A DNA stretch of 64,000 bases from Latrodectus hesperus (taxonomy: Eukaryota > Arthropoda > Arachnida > Araneae > Theridiidae). Shown piece by piece: positions 12,520-24,088 of this stretch. A model generated the notes under the pieces. The model was not told the origin of the DNA. It saw nothing but the letters and a program-made list of their open reading frames with translations, and did no database searches. Location: assembly GCA_037975125.1 (NCBI GenBank), contig JAJQOW010000014.1:22579914-22643913 (forward strand), given 5' to 3'. A program made the position numbers and the translations under genes. Within the stretch, counting starts at the first letter, position 1. Each line of letters opens with the position of its first letter.

Positions 12520-13160
12520 AACAATTCTTCTTTAACCCCGGGTGGACACTGGTCTTCTCAATAAGATTCCTCCAGGCCACTTTATTTTGGCCATGGTCTT
12601 CCAGCTTGTTACTTTCAGGGTGGTGATGTCCTTTTCAAGACAGTCAACCCATCTGAGGTTGTGTCGGCCTTTGTTCTTCTTCCAGTAGCCTTGTAGAAAA
12701 TATTTTCTGCGTTGTACGTTCACTGTCCACCCTGATAACATGGCCAGAGCATTAAATTCTTTGAATTTTAACAAATTTTATGGCGTCTAGTTCTCTAAAG
12801 ACACGATAAAGTTCTAAATTTGAGCGTCTGTGCCACAAGCCATTGACTTCTTTACTTCCAAAAATGGCCTTAGTATCCGCTGCTCAAAGATACCAAGAGC
12901 ATTTTCATCTTTTTGAGCCACTGTCCAGGTTTCTGATGCATAAGTAAGTAGAGGTCTAATTAAACATTTATAAATTAATAACTTGGTTTTTTTTTTCTCT
13001 TAAGGAGGTTTGATTTTAACTGTTTCTTTAATCCATGAAAACATTGACAATTAATCATAAAAACTGCAATACGCCCAGGTTCATTTTCGCTGCATCAGTT
13101 TTCTTTCTGTGGAGGGTCTTTCTGAGAAACCCTTTATTCCCTTTTTTATTTTCCGCGATC
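12520..13160 (-). mobile_element. RTE-type LINE fragment (RT C-terminal part)
   Basis: On the minus strand, 13060-13000 reads CFHGLKKQLKSNLLK, the segment after the RT palm in RTE-like elements. The stretch 12774-12532 reads GRHNLRWVDCLEKDITTLKV followed by SWKTMAKIKW, the element's conserved C-terminus (compare the copies ending at 4140 and 58800). Stops between the parts make it a dead, 5'-truncated fragment. Confidence 0.75.
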
Positions 13161-13884
13161 AGAGCATCATTTTCTTACAAATATAATATTTCTTTTATCT
13201 CTCGCGAAAAGTAACTAAATAAGAGGACTGCAAACACAAGGATATATAAGACGTGTTTTCCTTTGCTCCTAATCATATCTGCGACTGTTGAACTGTTTGG
13301 ACAAACCCTCCTCGAGATAACCTGCAGCCAAGAGATTTATTCAGCGAAGTCTGAAGTTCATTTCTCTTGCCTCATTTTCCCACAAATTACACATTCTTCT
13401 CTCTCTCTTCTACAGCTGATTATTTATGGGATCGGTGAGATTTTCTGAGCTAATATTTGTTTTGTTGCCAGTTTCCTTTTCATGTTGTCTCTTACTTAGA
13501 TCCGAATGAAAAGATACCAGCGAAGGTTTATGCCCTTCATTGCTTTAAAATGTAAATGAAAAAAAGCATTTTCGAATTTTTTTATTTTAAATGACTGCAT
13601 TTGAAAATTATGTTTATTTGTGTAACAATATCCAAGTTAATTTTGAAAAAAATCATACATAAAAATTTGCCTCAGTAGCTGCTGGTTTCCTGGATGAGGT
13701 TTTTCATTCATAGTACTAATATAAAAGTTCAAGTATTCAAATATATTATTAATTATAAGCTGTATATAAATTAAGTTTTTGTGTTTCGCATAATTTATGG
13801 TCCAAAATACATAATTTTACTTACATAACCATTTGATGACACCTAGTCGGTTCATGCAAGACAAAACTTCTGATTCCGTTTCAC
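13161..13884. other. AT-rich intergenic DNA
   Basis: No gene or known repeat recognised between the LINE fragment and the minisatellite. Confidence 0.6.
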
Positions 13885-14228
13885 GATTATTAAATTACTA
13901 TAGTACAAAAGTCGATTATTAAATTACTATAGAACAGAAGTAGATTATTAAATTACTATACAACAGAAGTCGATTATTAAATTACTATACAACAGAAGTC
14001 GATTATTAAATTACTATAGCACAGAAGTCGATTATTAAATTACTATAGCACAGAAGTCGATTATTAAACTACTATAGAACAGAAGTCGATTATTAAATTA
14101 CTATAGCACAGAAGTCGATTATTAAATTACTATAGTACAGAAGTCTATTATTAAATTACTATAGCACAGAAGTCGATTATTAAATTACTATAGAACAGAA
14201 GTCGATTATTAAATTACTATAGAACATA
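13885..14228. repeat. 29-bp minisatellite, about 12 copies
   Basis: The unit reads GATTATTAAATTACTATAG + NACAGAAGTC. Unit starts fall every 29 bases from 13885 to 14204 without indels. Variation is mostly at one position (base after TATAG is T, A or C), with a few other single-base changes. Neighbouring units share variants, which indicates growth by unequal exchange or slippage. Confidence 0.97.
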
Positions 14229-14759
14229 TATTCGAATAAATTAATGAAATTTCCTTCTATTTTATATGAACTGGGTTAGGAAAAATAATCATTCATCGTT
14301 AACTTACGGAAGCTTATTACAATCCCGAGTAAACACCTCTTTTAATTTTGAATGACATTTTGCTATTATATTCTATATCAATGTATTTGCTCAAATATAG
14401 TAACTCCTTACAAAATTCCCGTTCAATCAATGCTAAAAAATTCGTTATATATCATTATGAGTTACATTTTTCAGTTCCGTTTCTTACAATGTGTTATTAT
14501 TTTGCATGTGAATTCATTATGCTATGTAATAACTGGGTTCTAAAAATTTTGGTTCACGTTTCATTCCATGGCAATGGATTGGTTTTGTAGAATTATATTG
14601 ATTTGTCCGGTTTCGGTTCCTGCAGTGTAATTAACCAGTGAATTCATTTTCCAATATTCCAATTATTTCTTTGAAACATATTGTTGTTCTTCCAGTTTCA
14701 ATTCACATAACACGTAGACATTCTGAAATACGGAATTCGTATTGTATTGTACAGATGGT
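14229..14759. other. AT-rich intergenic DNA
   Basis: No gene supported. The 80- and 63-codon open frames at 14348-14590 overlap in different frames and are low-complexity. Confidence 0.6.
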
Positions 14760-15475
14760 TATCGAAATAGTGGAATCACCTTATAAAGAATCCTTCATTA
14801 GTATGGTATAAAAACACTTTTCACATGCAATACAGCTTGGATTCGCCTATGAATCGAGTGCTAAATAGCGTTTACAGGAATTTTGAACGATTCTCCATGG
14901 AGATGGTGTGAAAGTTCTGAGAAAGAAACGCGTGGAGGATATCGATTCCACACTGAATTCTAAAAGAGACTATAATGGTATTGAAGTCGGGTCAGTATGA
15001 GGACCAAGGAACTAACTTCATTCTCGTTGTTCATCAAACCACGGTTGGAAAAGTCCCGTTGCATGCATAGGCACATAATCATTTTGGAAAATTCCTTTTC
15101 CTGCAGAAAACAAAGTTTGCATCATAAGCGACAGACCTAAACTAAACTCCATGGCCCGACAGCCCATGTGGGCCAAGGCCTACAGTTCCCATAACTGTTT
15201 TCATGACCGAGGGCCCTGAGGTGCGAAGCATATGTCCCAGTTAGGTGGTCAGCCTAACCACCCAGTGTTTAGTTCCCAAGCATGCTTGGTACTCAGTTAA
15301 TCGAACCACTGAAGGGCTGAAAGGCTGAGTCAACCTTGCCCAACCCGAGGATCGAACCTCGGACCTGTGTCATGGGAACGTGAAACGCTGCCACTAAGCC
15401 ACCGGACTTCAAGGGACGGACCTGGTCAGCTAAAATTTCTCTATATTTCTCCTCAAGAGCTTCAGTGACTCAGTA
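14760..15475 (-). mobile_element. Tc1-like transposase relic split by a SINE
   Basis: On the minus strand, joining the flanks of the SINE at 15139-15414 gives EKYREILADQVR on one side and MMQTLFSAGKGIFQNDY...HATGLFQPWFDEQ on the other. This is the segment around the second catalytic Asp of Tc1/mariner-type transposases (normally a QDN motif; here QND). A frameshifted LGPHTDP follows, where Tc1 elements have WPxxSPDLN. Only the C-terminal third is recognisable and it is riddled with stops. Confidence 0.6.
15139..15414 (-). mobile_element. SINE-2 copy inside the Tc1 relic
   Basis: Minus-strand SINE-2: the left end is AACTAAACTCCATGGC (the tail complement) and the right end is CCACTAAGCCACCGGACTTC (the head complement). 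The flanks GACAGACCT (15130-15138) and GACGGACCT (15415-15423) form a 9-bp target duplication with one mismatch. Confidence 0.85.
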
Positions 15476-15811
15476 GCTTTGTGCCGCTTTCCGTAATATC
15501 AGCAAAGTGATGCATTATTTTGGCCGGGACAGTGATTGGGAGGGTGACCACATACTCCCTCACAGGGTTGCTGGAATTCCGTGGGTTGGGATTGTCCAAA
15601 GTCCTTTTCCTGGTGCGGAGAGGAGGATGCCAGCTTATTTTTGATCTCGTCTTCTGACCCTGGCTCAAAATGACCAGCATTTGATGATGGGCGAATATTA
15701 CAAACCTTAAGACACAGCTGGGGGGCTCGACTGCATTTATCCATAATGATTTCAATTTATACAATGATGTACATTTATCCTCTATGATCCCTCCTTTCAA
15801 GTTTATGATTC
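15476..15811 (-). other. Moderately GC-rich stretch with minus-strand open frame, unclassified
   Basis: It lies directly upstream (in minus orientation) of the Tc1 relic and up to the hAT boundary. Two overlapping minus frames are open (112 and 81 codons). One contains EDEIKNKLASSSPHQEKDF, which I cannot assign. It may be internal sequence of an old transposon or a fused repeat. I do not call a gene. Confidence 0.3.
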
Positions 15812-15819
15812 ATCTAGAC

Positions 15820-18799
15820 CAGTCTTTCCCAAAGTGGGCGATAACGCCCCCTTGTGGGCGTTTGAGACCTAGAGGGGGCGTTAAGGGGCCCAGAAAAAAT
15901 GGGGGCGTTGACGAGGGTTAAGGGGGCGATGGTAGATTTGTAATTTGATTTACTTTATATTTTATATATAAATTTCACTAGAATTAAGACCTACCTACTA
16001 CACAATAGTAAATACTCAGTTTATATTTCAACCCTGTATGATGGTATAAAAACTTAAAATACTCAACATAGATTTCGTAGGATAGCCCGCACGCCGTATG
16101 CGCTTACATTGTAAAATGACGAAAAGCCTACAGCTGTGTAAATGCATGAATCGCCAAATGTGGTAAACATTCCGGGAGAAAAGACTAACTGCGGGAGCCG
16201 GTGCACCTTTGATGTTGTGCTCCGTAGACGTACTGTCGTGACCTTCGAGAATAAGTAGTTTCGAAGGTCACGGTACTGTATCCGTTTTCGTTTGAAGAAA
16301 CCCTCAGCGCTTTTACGCATGCGTAAGGTCTGCTTCGAGTTTATCAAAATAGGGTTGAGACAAAAGAGAAACGCTTACTTAACATACGTGCTTCCGTTCT
16401 TCTGAAAAACTGGTCTGAGGAAAAAGTCCATCCAAGCGTACTGCCTCTTTTCAGAATAGAATCATCGACAAGTGGTGGTTTTGCAATACAAAAATGGACT
16501 CTACGTGGTAGCCATCGGCTGGTTCATCGATACTTGTTCAAACTTGCTCAGTACGATTGAGCGTCGAAAGAGATAAACGAGTTTGTGTGTCTTTGTCTTA
16601 TTCCTGTCGGTGCTTGCTGTATTTAAATCCTATATAAAAGCTCGTAATTTTTCTTATATTTTCGTTAGTGGCTTCGCGCGCTATCTTTAAATGAGTATTT
16701 AAGTTCAACACTTTATTTATATATTTTTGAAAAAAAAAAAAAAAGCCATGTCGCAAGCAAAAAAGAAGAAACGGCAATACAGTGCAGAATATATTAAATA
16801 TGGATTCATAGAAAATTCGACAAACCCATCTTTGCCTTTGTGCCTTCTTTGTTCAAAAACATTTTCAAACGAAGCGATGAAGCCTTCAAGACTTCAAGAT
16901 CATTTAAATAAAATCCATCCAGATAAGAAGGACAAAAATGTAGCCTATTTTCAAGATCTGGAAAAGACGCATAATGCTCAGCCAAATGTATCGAAACTTT
17001 TTTCGATGGCAGCTAAGCAAGACGATGACGGACTTCGAGCTTCATACAATATCTCTCTGTTAATTGCTCAAACAGGTAAATCACACCATCGGAGAAACGT
17101 TAATTTTGCCGGCGATAAAAGAAGTCATAACTACTGTGCTCCATAAACCGCCGGCAGATATAATTCGAAAAATTCCTTTGAGCAATAATTCTGTGCAAAG
17201 ACGAATTGATGAAATGGCTGAAAACATTGAAGAGTCACTGTGCAATCATCTGAAGACTAGTCAATTTTCAATTCAGTTGGATGAGTCCACTTTACCAACT
17301 AATGAAGCATTGTTGTTGTCTTACGTGAGGTTCATTAAAGATGAAAAAATATGTCAGGAACTTTTATTTGCTAGAAATCTTGAGACAGACACAAAAGGAG
17401 AAACCATATTTAAAACACTGGAAAAGTTTTGTGATGAAAAAGGAATTCCCTTGAAGAATATTATATCAGCTGCTACAGATGGTCCTCCAGCTATGACAGG
17501 GTGTCAAAAAGGCTTCATGTCGTACTTAAAAAACAAAATTCCTGATGTGATTGCTGTACATTGCATTATACATCGACAGCATTTAGTTGCTAGAAATTTA
17601 AGTGAACGACTGTTTCAATCATTGCAACATGTCATCAGAGTAGTCAATAAAATCCGAAACAACTCTTTAAGTGACAAATTATTTAATCAGCTTTGTGTTG
17701 CTAATGATGAAGATTTCAACAGATAGATCTTTCACACAGAAGTGCGTTGGCTATGTAAAGGAAATTGTCTGGCTCGTTTTTACAATCTGTTTGACTCTGT
17801 CATAGAGTTCTTGGAAAACAAAGACACAGCATTGTGCGAAAACCTCATCACATCAAAGAATGATATCGCATACCTGAAAGACCTTTATACATTGTTTAAT
17901 GATATGAATCTCCAACTTCAAGACGATGACTTGAACTTAATAAAAACAAAAAATGTCGTCGCTGCTTTCGTAGCCAAGCTGCTCTTACACAAGAAGAATA
18001 TCGGCAGACGTGAGTTCCATAATTTTCCCAATTTATCAGTATCCTGCAACAACGACGACTTGCTCGTCTACTACCAACATTTGGAAAATCTTCGGTGATT
18101 TCATTGAAAGATTCCAGGACATTTTGAAATTGGAAATACCAGACTGGGTGTTAGATCCTTTTTTGTCAACATATCAATATTACTCCAACTGGAAGAAGAA
18201 CTTACAGAACTGACAACGAACTAGGAAATAAAAATAAAATTTAAAAATGGCTACCAACAATTTTGGCTACAAAAGTCAATTCCGCAGTTGTACCCTGGAT
18301 TGTGGTCGATCGTTCAACAATTTTTGATATCATTCTCATCGTCATATTTGTGTGAACGTGGATTTAGCGCTGTGACAACGCTGCTTACTAAAAAGAGAAA
18401 TCATTTGCAAGTTACCAAACGCGGTGACTTACGACTCTTTTTGAGTAAAATCGAACCTGATATCAACAAACTTGTTAAAAATCATCAAATTCATCCATCC
18501 CATTAGGTTTGTTTAAAAACTAAAATTGATTACCTATCTATATTGTTTCTTTTAATTTGATTAAAATATATTATTAATATTATAAAGTTGCGTTTTAATT
18601 GCTCTCACTGGTAAAAATGTCTAGTTTAGAATGTAAGTTTAAGCACCAGAATCGATTAATACAACACACTGTAACTAAATTAATTAAAATAATGAAATTG
18701 TGGTTTTTAAGTTTTAGAAGTGTATAAAAAATGGGGGGGTGATGAAAAATAATTGATTTTCAAAGGGGGCGGTAGAAGAAATAAGTTTGAGAAACACTG
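15820..18799 (+). mobile_element. Buster-type hAT DNA transposon, near-complete but dead
   Basis: The left terminus CAGTCTTTCCCAAAGTGGGC and the right terminus GTTTGAGAAACACTG (complement CAGTGTTTCTCAAAC) form imperfect inverted repeats of the hAT Charlie/Buster kind. Flanks ATCTAGAC (15812-15819) and ATCTAGAA (18800-18807) are an 8-bp target duplication with one mismatch, the size typical of hAT. Both subterminal regions are rich in GGGGGCG words. A decayed transposase gene fills the middle (16748-18506). An 11-bp stem (16238-16248 with 16260-16271) lies upstream of the transposase. Total about 2.98 kb. Confidence 0.88.
16748..18506 (+). pseudogene. hAT (Buster/ZBED5/SCAND3-like) transposase pseudogene
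   Basis: The translation starts at MSQAKKKKR (16748). It shows an N-terminal BED-type zinc finger (CLLCSKTF ... HLNKIHP) about 30-65 residues in. The RNase H-like hAT catalytic region follows in another frame from about 17080: QLDESTLPTNEALLLSYVRF, then ATDGPPAMTGCQKGF, then VHCIIHRQHLVARNL and FHTEVRWLCKGN. The hAT C-terminal dimerisation segment is at 18288-18506 (SSSYLCERGFSAVTTLLTKK). Damage seen: a frameshift near 17080, an in-frame TAG at 17724-17726 just before FHTEVRW, and further frameshifts near 18010-18100 and 18213-18288. The order and motifs match the family that gave rise to vertebrate ZBED5 and FAM200 proteins, but here the gene sits between transposon ends, so it is a transposase and not a domesticated gene. 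Confidence 0.9.
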
Positions 18800-18807
18800 A
18801 TCTAGAA

Positions 18808-19579
18808 CATGGGTTCCCAAACTTTTTTTCTCCCGTGAACCACTTTGAATATTTTACTACTTTCAGTAGACCCCCTGCTGCTAACAAAAAGTACCTAGGT
18901 ACTAACAAAAACTACTTAAGCAAAAAAGTACATTGGTACCTAAAGTTTAATCTTCCCAGGCTTTTTGTTATATTTTATAGAAGTTTAGAATAATCTCAAG
19001 TATTTATATAATTTTTACTACATAACTACCTACTACACTCAAGTAGTAAAACAAATATAATATGATTGATAAATTACAATATACAATAAAAATATGTGTA
19101 ACAAATAGTCAGATACTTATTTTTTCCAGCACTGCAAACACTGACATCGATTCACTCACAGTCACACTTTTATGTTTTAAATCCCGGAAACAAATGAGTA
19201 ACGTTTTGTTCTTGGAGTCGCATATTCATCCTTTTGCAGGTCTAAACAAGCATCCCGGACGAGCGGGCTCACGAGCGGCACTTGGCAAGTCTCGACATGT
19301 GGTGTACACTTGTTCTATTATCTATTGTTCTATTCAATTCTGTGTTTGAACTGAGTCTCGAATATTTTTGAGTACTTACCTAGTAAATGATGCTACCTAC
19401 TTACGTTGACAGATGTATCCAAGCCAAAATTTTTGCTCTTTATTCTGAAAACCAGAAAATTTTTCGTGTACCCCTACTTACAACTTGTGAACCCTGGTTT
19501 TCTTTTCAAGCCTTCGTGGACCCCGTGTGGTCTCCTATGGACCCCTGAGGGTCCACCTGGACCACTTTGGGAACCTATG
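18808..19579. mobile_element. Non-autonomous hAT-like element beside the Buster copy
   Basis: It begins CATGGGTTCCCAAAC and ends GTTTGG-like GGACCACTTTGGGAACCTATG. Complemented, the right end reads CATAGGTTCCCAAAGTGG, so the termini are inverted repeats. The flanks are ATCTAGAA on both sides (18800-18807, 19580-19587), a perfect 8-bp target duplication. Subterminal sequence on both sides reads as near-complementary GTGAACCACTTTG and CACCTGGACCACTTTGG, and CCCCCTG/CCCCTGAGGG words recur. No transposase is present; 772 bp. Confidence 0.85.
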
Positions 19580-19587
19580 ATCTAGAA

Positions 19588-19988
19588 GAAAGCCAAGACA
19601 CGCCTGTCCATATTATTAACAGATCCCTACTTGACAACTAATTAAGATCACACGCTTGTAACGCTGTCCTTCAAAAGTGTATCTGTCCTGTTGCAGGAAA
19701 AAGTGTGAAAGATAATTCGTCAGACCATATTCTTTCTTTTACTTATCAATCAAACAGGTTTTATGCGTGTGACAACTATAGATGACGTTTGACAAGTGGC
19801 TTGGAAATCACTGCTCTGTCATAAATGATCGCTTCACAAAGACGCGTTCATTGACACTGGAGAATTTATATGCTGATTGAGCTCTGCGGTCACTTTTGTT
19901 CATATACTGTATTATTATACATTAAAGGATTTCTTAATAAGCTGTTGTAGTTTGGTTTATGTACTCAGTTACTGATCACATAATGTTT
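19588..19988. other. Spacer between hAT elements and mariner
   Basis: About 400 bases with no gene recognised. Confidence 0.5.
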
Positions 19989-19990
19989 TA

Positions 19991-21164
19991 TGAGGGTTAC
20001 TCTGATATCTTTACGAGGGTTACCGGTTTTATTTTAAAGTACAAAGTATTTTAACACAGAAGACGATTTTTTACTTACTTACTTCAACTTGTTTATCGTG
20101 GAATAAATTTTAAACGGAAGAGAAAATGAAGTTGACGCGAGAACATTTTCGCGCTATGAATCTCTACGATTTCAAAGCAAGATTAAATCAAGAAGAATGC
20201 GTTCAACGGTTGCAATTAGCATTTGTTGATGAATCTCCAGCTCGTGCTACTGTATTCAGATGGTTTAGAGAATTTAGAAGAGGTCGCAATTTTCTTCAGG
20301 ATGAAGAACACACAAAAAGGCCGCCGATAATCGCTGTACCTATCAAATGATACAGAAGGAACTTAACATTGGATCCGCAGCCATACACAAAATCATTCAT
20401 GAAGAATTACATATGAAAAAAGTAGTTTGCGTTGGGTTCCCCATAATCTAACTGAGCATCAAAAAGAGGAGCGTATCAGAATCAGTAAAGAAACTCTTAA
20501 TAGGCTGAATGATGGTGGCCACTGCACCATTTCTAAAATTGTAACAGGTGATGAAACGTACATACCGTCTTCCAACACGTCAAGAAAGCAAAGTATGGGT
20601 CTTTGAAGATGATCCCACGCCGAAAATGGTGAAAAAATAACGCGCACTGAAAAAAGCCGTTTACCGTTTTCTTCAGAAGTACGGGATGGGTCAAAGCCAT
20701 TAAGTTGGAAGGACAGAAGACAGTAACAGCAAACTGGTATACCACTAAAAGTCTTCCAGAAATTCTACAAGAACTGAATGTTAGGGAACTAATGCTTCAC
20801 CATGACAATGCATCTTCACATACAGCCGGATTAACAGTTGAGTTTCTTAAACAAAAACAAATTAATGTGATCGAACATCCTCCGTATTCACCTGATCTAG
20901 CTATGTGGGACTTTTGGTTATTCTTTTATCTAAAAAAGAACTTACGTGGACGTTGTTTTCATTCAGAAGAAGAGATTGATGTGGCTATAAATGCAATTTT
21001 TTCATCTATTCAAAGAAATGAATGGCTTGAGGCATTTAATCTGTGGAAAATTCGTCTATAAAAGTGCATTGATGCTGGAGGAGACTACTTTGAACACACC
21101 TAAAATTTTGTAAGTACAACTTTAAAAACCTAGCTGTATCTCAAAAATTTCAGAGTGACCCTCG
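19991..21164 (+). mobile_element. Mariner-family transposon, defective
   Basis: The left end TGAGGGTTACTCTGATATCT and the right end (complement CGAGGGTCACTCTGAAATTT) are inverted repeats, each flanked by TA (19989-19990 and 21165-21166), the mariner target duplication. A second GAGGGTTAC word lies 24 bases inside the left end. The 1174-bp length is slightly short for a mariner (about 1.3 kb), in line with internal deletions in the transposase. Confidence 0.9.
20126..21103 (+). pseudogene. Mariner transposase pseudogene
   Basis: It starts MKLTREHFRAMNLYDFKA at 20126 with the paired helix-turn-helix DNA-binding region (RATVFRWFREFRRGRN). After DEEHTKRPP a deletion of roughly 20 codons and a frameshift intervene, and the frame resumes as CTYQMIQKELNIGSAAIHKI near 20330-20400. 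The first catalytic Asp motif IVTGDETYIP is near 20540-20570. The second is HHDNASSHTAGLTVEF near 20800-20850. The third is PYSPDLAMWDFWLF near 20880-20920, consistent with mariner D,D34D spacing. The C-terminus GGDYFEHT ends at 21103 after another stop at 21059. All three catalytic aspartates are readable but in different frames, so no functional protein results. Confidence 0.9.
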
Positions 21165-21166
21165 TA

Positions 21167-22213
21167 TTATTCAGTAATAAACGAGAATTCTAAACTCAGT
21201 ATTATAATTCGGTTCTTTAATAGATGTCTTTATTTCACATGTGCGCACTTGGACATGAAATGAAACGACCATCTGTGGAGTATATATATATAAAGAAAAA
21301 ACATTCGAGTTAAAGCTCGCCAACAGGAAGTCATATTTTAAGGATCGTCAAGCGAAATGTTTTTAAGAAAATTAATTATGATGTCATGCGAAAACAATCG
21401 TCGTAGTGATATGGAAATCATAAATAATATGTGAGAAATTCTTTGGCGATAAAATTGCCATCATTTTTATATACTGAGGTACAATGGAAATCAAATGGTA
21501 TTTACTGATTGAGGTATCATCTAATAAAATAATTGGAAATTATGAATATCCCATATTTCCCTTGCTAAGAATGGATTAGAAAAGGTATTCCTGGAACAGA
21601 ATTACAGCTCATGCTTTACCAGAATGTTTTAATTTGAGACAATTGATTGCTCTCATTCCGAAATCCAATGAGAAGAAATGAGTCCCACACGTGCGAGGCG
21701 ATTTCAATTTTTACTGCTGACTCACGTCTTCCTCCATTTTGGATGCAGTCCAATTCGGTCATGTCGTCAGAGGGTCACGAACCTTTATCTCATATACTAG
21801 TAGTTGCAAAAATGAAATATCCGGGCCGTATATTTTCCTCTATTAAAAAATAGCTAGATACATTCCACTATTACCATATACGTATGACGTAGACGATAAT
21901 TTTTTTAGCTATTCTAGACATTTTTAAAATTAAAATATTTTTAACAGAATGATTATATTAAAAATTGTAAAAAAAATATCAATGTTTTTAGATTTTAAAA
22001 TATATTCGCACATTTTTTTTTATTTATCAGTTGTATAATCTTATACGTAAATCCTAATGAGTAATAAACAATTTGATAAAATAATTCTTTGTGATAATAT
22101 TCTAAGGTATTTCTTTATTGGTTTATTTTATTTTATGAATGTTATATATAATAGGTAATATTTAATATAATAAATTTTTATCATATTATGTATTGAACTT
22201 ATATTTATATATA
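21167..22213. other. AT-rich intergenic DNA
   Basis: No gene or repeat family recognised. The 68-codon frame at 21647-21853 has mixed composition but no recognisable domain and no support. Confidence 0.55.
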
Positions 22214-22486
22214 GTGTCGCCTAGCTTGTCTAGTGGTCAGCGTGTCTGACTGTGGATAGGGAGGTCCTGAGTTCGAATCCCGATTCCAGCGTGGATGTAC
22301 TTTCTGTCTTTGTCCTTTCTTTGTATGAATGAAGTGTGAACGGTTGCCTACCCTATAAACGGGTCCCTGTAGCATGTGTGTACTGAGGAAGTCGGACTCC
22401 ACACCAAAATATGGTTCAGTTGGAAAATTGGAGCAGCGCACCCCATATTGCCAGCCTGGCTGGCACACGACAGCAACAACAACATA
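22214..22486 (+). mobile_element. SINE-1, full-length copy
   Basis: The 5' part is tRNA-like: GTCGCCTAGCTTGTCTAGTGG leads into GTCAGCGTGTCTGACTG (A box region), followed by GAGTTCGAATCCCG, a good RNA polymerase III B box. The body includes GGTTGCCTACCCTATAAACG and GAGCAGCGCACCCCATATTG. The tail is GGCTGGCACACGACAGCAACAACAAC. Related copies are at 11445-11669 and 40947-41226. Confidence 0.9.
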
Positions 22487-22639
22487 TATATATAATAAAA
22501 TGTTTTATTATATTTTATAAAACATATCATAAAATATTTATATTGTTAAAGATATACTGTTCAATGTTTTTCTTAATAATAAAATGTTTTTATTAAATGT
22601 GTGCAAAATATTTTTTAATTAAAGAAATACATTACAGTT

Positions 22640-23300
22640 TATTTTTATATATTTGCGTTTCTTCCGTTCGGCAGGGCTGATTCGATTTCCAGTGTCGCCA
22701 AAGAACCACCGAGTACATGCGATATACGTGCTCGTTAAATCTGTGGAATTGAAAGTCCTGTGGTGTGTCGTTGAGTAGTTACCATGGGTACAATGGTCTG
22801 GAGAAAATTTCTTTCCCCTTCAGATCAAAGTCAAAATTGAGGGAAAGAGTCCTCTGGTGGTGCCATCTATCGCATGAGTCTTAGAGCAAAGACATGCTTT
22901 CACTTTCGTGGTGCTTTGGCTATACGAAAGACGCACGCTTCTGACGTATTATTGCATAGCCGTTGGATAGTGAGCTTATTTTATCCAAGTGTCATAAATA
23001 ACAGCAACAATTGGTGCGAAAATATCCACCTATGAAGATAATCCATAAAAACAAATCTATAATTTTTATTTGGATTATTGGTCAGTTTGAGTTCTTGAAG
23101 TTCGCTATTCATTGTTGAGTGACAATCCTCCATCTACACCTTGCTAAGATGTCCTGTTTGTTGGGTTTAAAATGTCCTCCCATTGGCTTGGTTGGGAGAA
23201 GAAAATGCATACTCATTTAACCTCAGTCTGAAGTCTCGCAACTGCCATTTTTATAAAGTCTTCTACTAAAATATTGTCGAAAGTTCGGATATGTTCTTAT
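22640..23300. other. Less AT-rich stretch, unclassified
   Basis: Between two AT-rich regions this stretch has near-balanced composition (for example 22680-22930). I find no frame with a recognisable product, no inverted ends, and no tRNA-like head. It may be an unrecognised repeat. Confidence 0.3.
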
Positions 23301-24088
23301 ACTGATACAAAAACAAGATAAGTAAATAGTTAAAAAAGGATAATTGTTTGTTTACAGTATTTAATCACTTTTTCCTTATACTGCTTGCTTCACCATTTTG
23401 GGAATGCTTAGATCTTTTACAGAATTTATGTCATATTGCATAGTGGGACGGTCAGAATGGGCAATGAGTGTGACATTGGAACACGGCTATTACGATTTGT
23501 ATTTAATCAATATTTGAAAATTTAAAAAATATGATTTTTTAAAGAAATTTTTCATTTGATGCTATTTTTCTCACCAACCCACCAAAAATATTAGTTATGA
23601 TCAATAAATTTTACATGCCTAGGCTTAAAGTAATCTTTGTAGTTCGTCGCACTAAGCCTAGTTTTAATAATCGATAATTCAAAAGCTACCCAATATTGAA
23701 ACCAAATATATGCGAATCGTCAAAATAACTAGAACATTGAAATATGGTGAAGTTATTCGTCTTGTTTAGGAATTTACTCAAAATGCTCTGGATTTTGATG
23801 AGTAAATACTAGAAGGTTGGGTACTTTTCCATTATATCCCCCTTTTTGATAATTGACGTAAACGCAAAGAAAAAATCGTAAATTATTGTCATAATTCATT
23901 GGCATCATGTATTGCTTGAAAATGTTTTCGTTTTCAGAAACTGCTAAAAAATAATACAAACATTTTATTATCCTTTTCTAAACTAAATAATAATCACTTA
24001 TTGATAAAACTTAATTAAACGCCAATGCGCATTTTTGGCGGCAACTGTTTAACAATCGCATCGGTGATCGATTGCGTAAGTATAATAT
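23301..24088. other. AT-rich intergenic DNA
   Basis: Nothing recognised. Confidence 0.6.

Noticed and set aside
13885..14228. CRISPR-like array
   Set aside because: Units are contiguous with no spacers. This is a eukaryotic minisatellite.
16748..18506. Domesticated ZBED5/SCAND3-type host gene
   Set aside because: It lies between transposon inverted ends with an 8-bp target duplication, and the frame is broken several times. It is therefore a dead transposase.
22214..22300. Possible tRNA gene (GAGTTCGAATCC B box)
   Set aside because: It is joined to a body and an AAC tail that recur at 11445-11669, so it is a SINE head.
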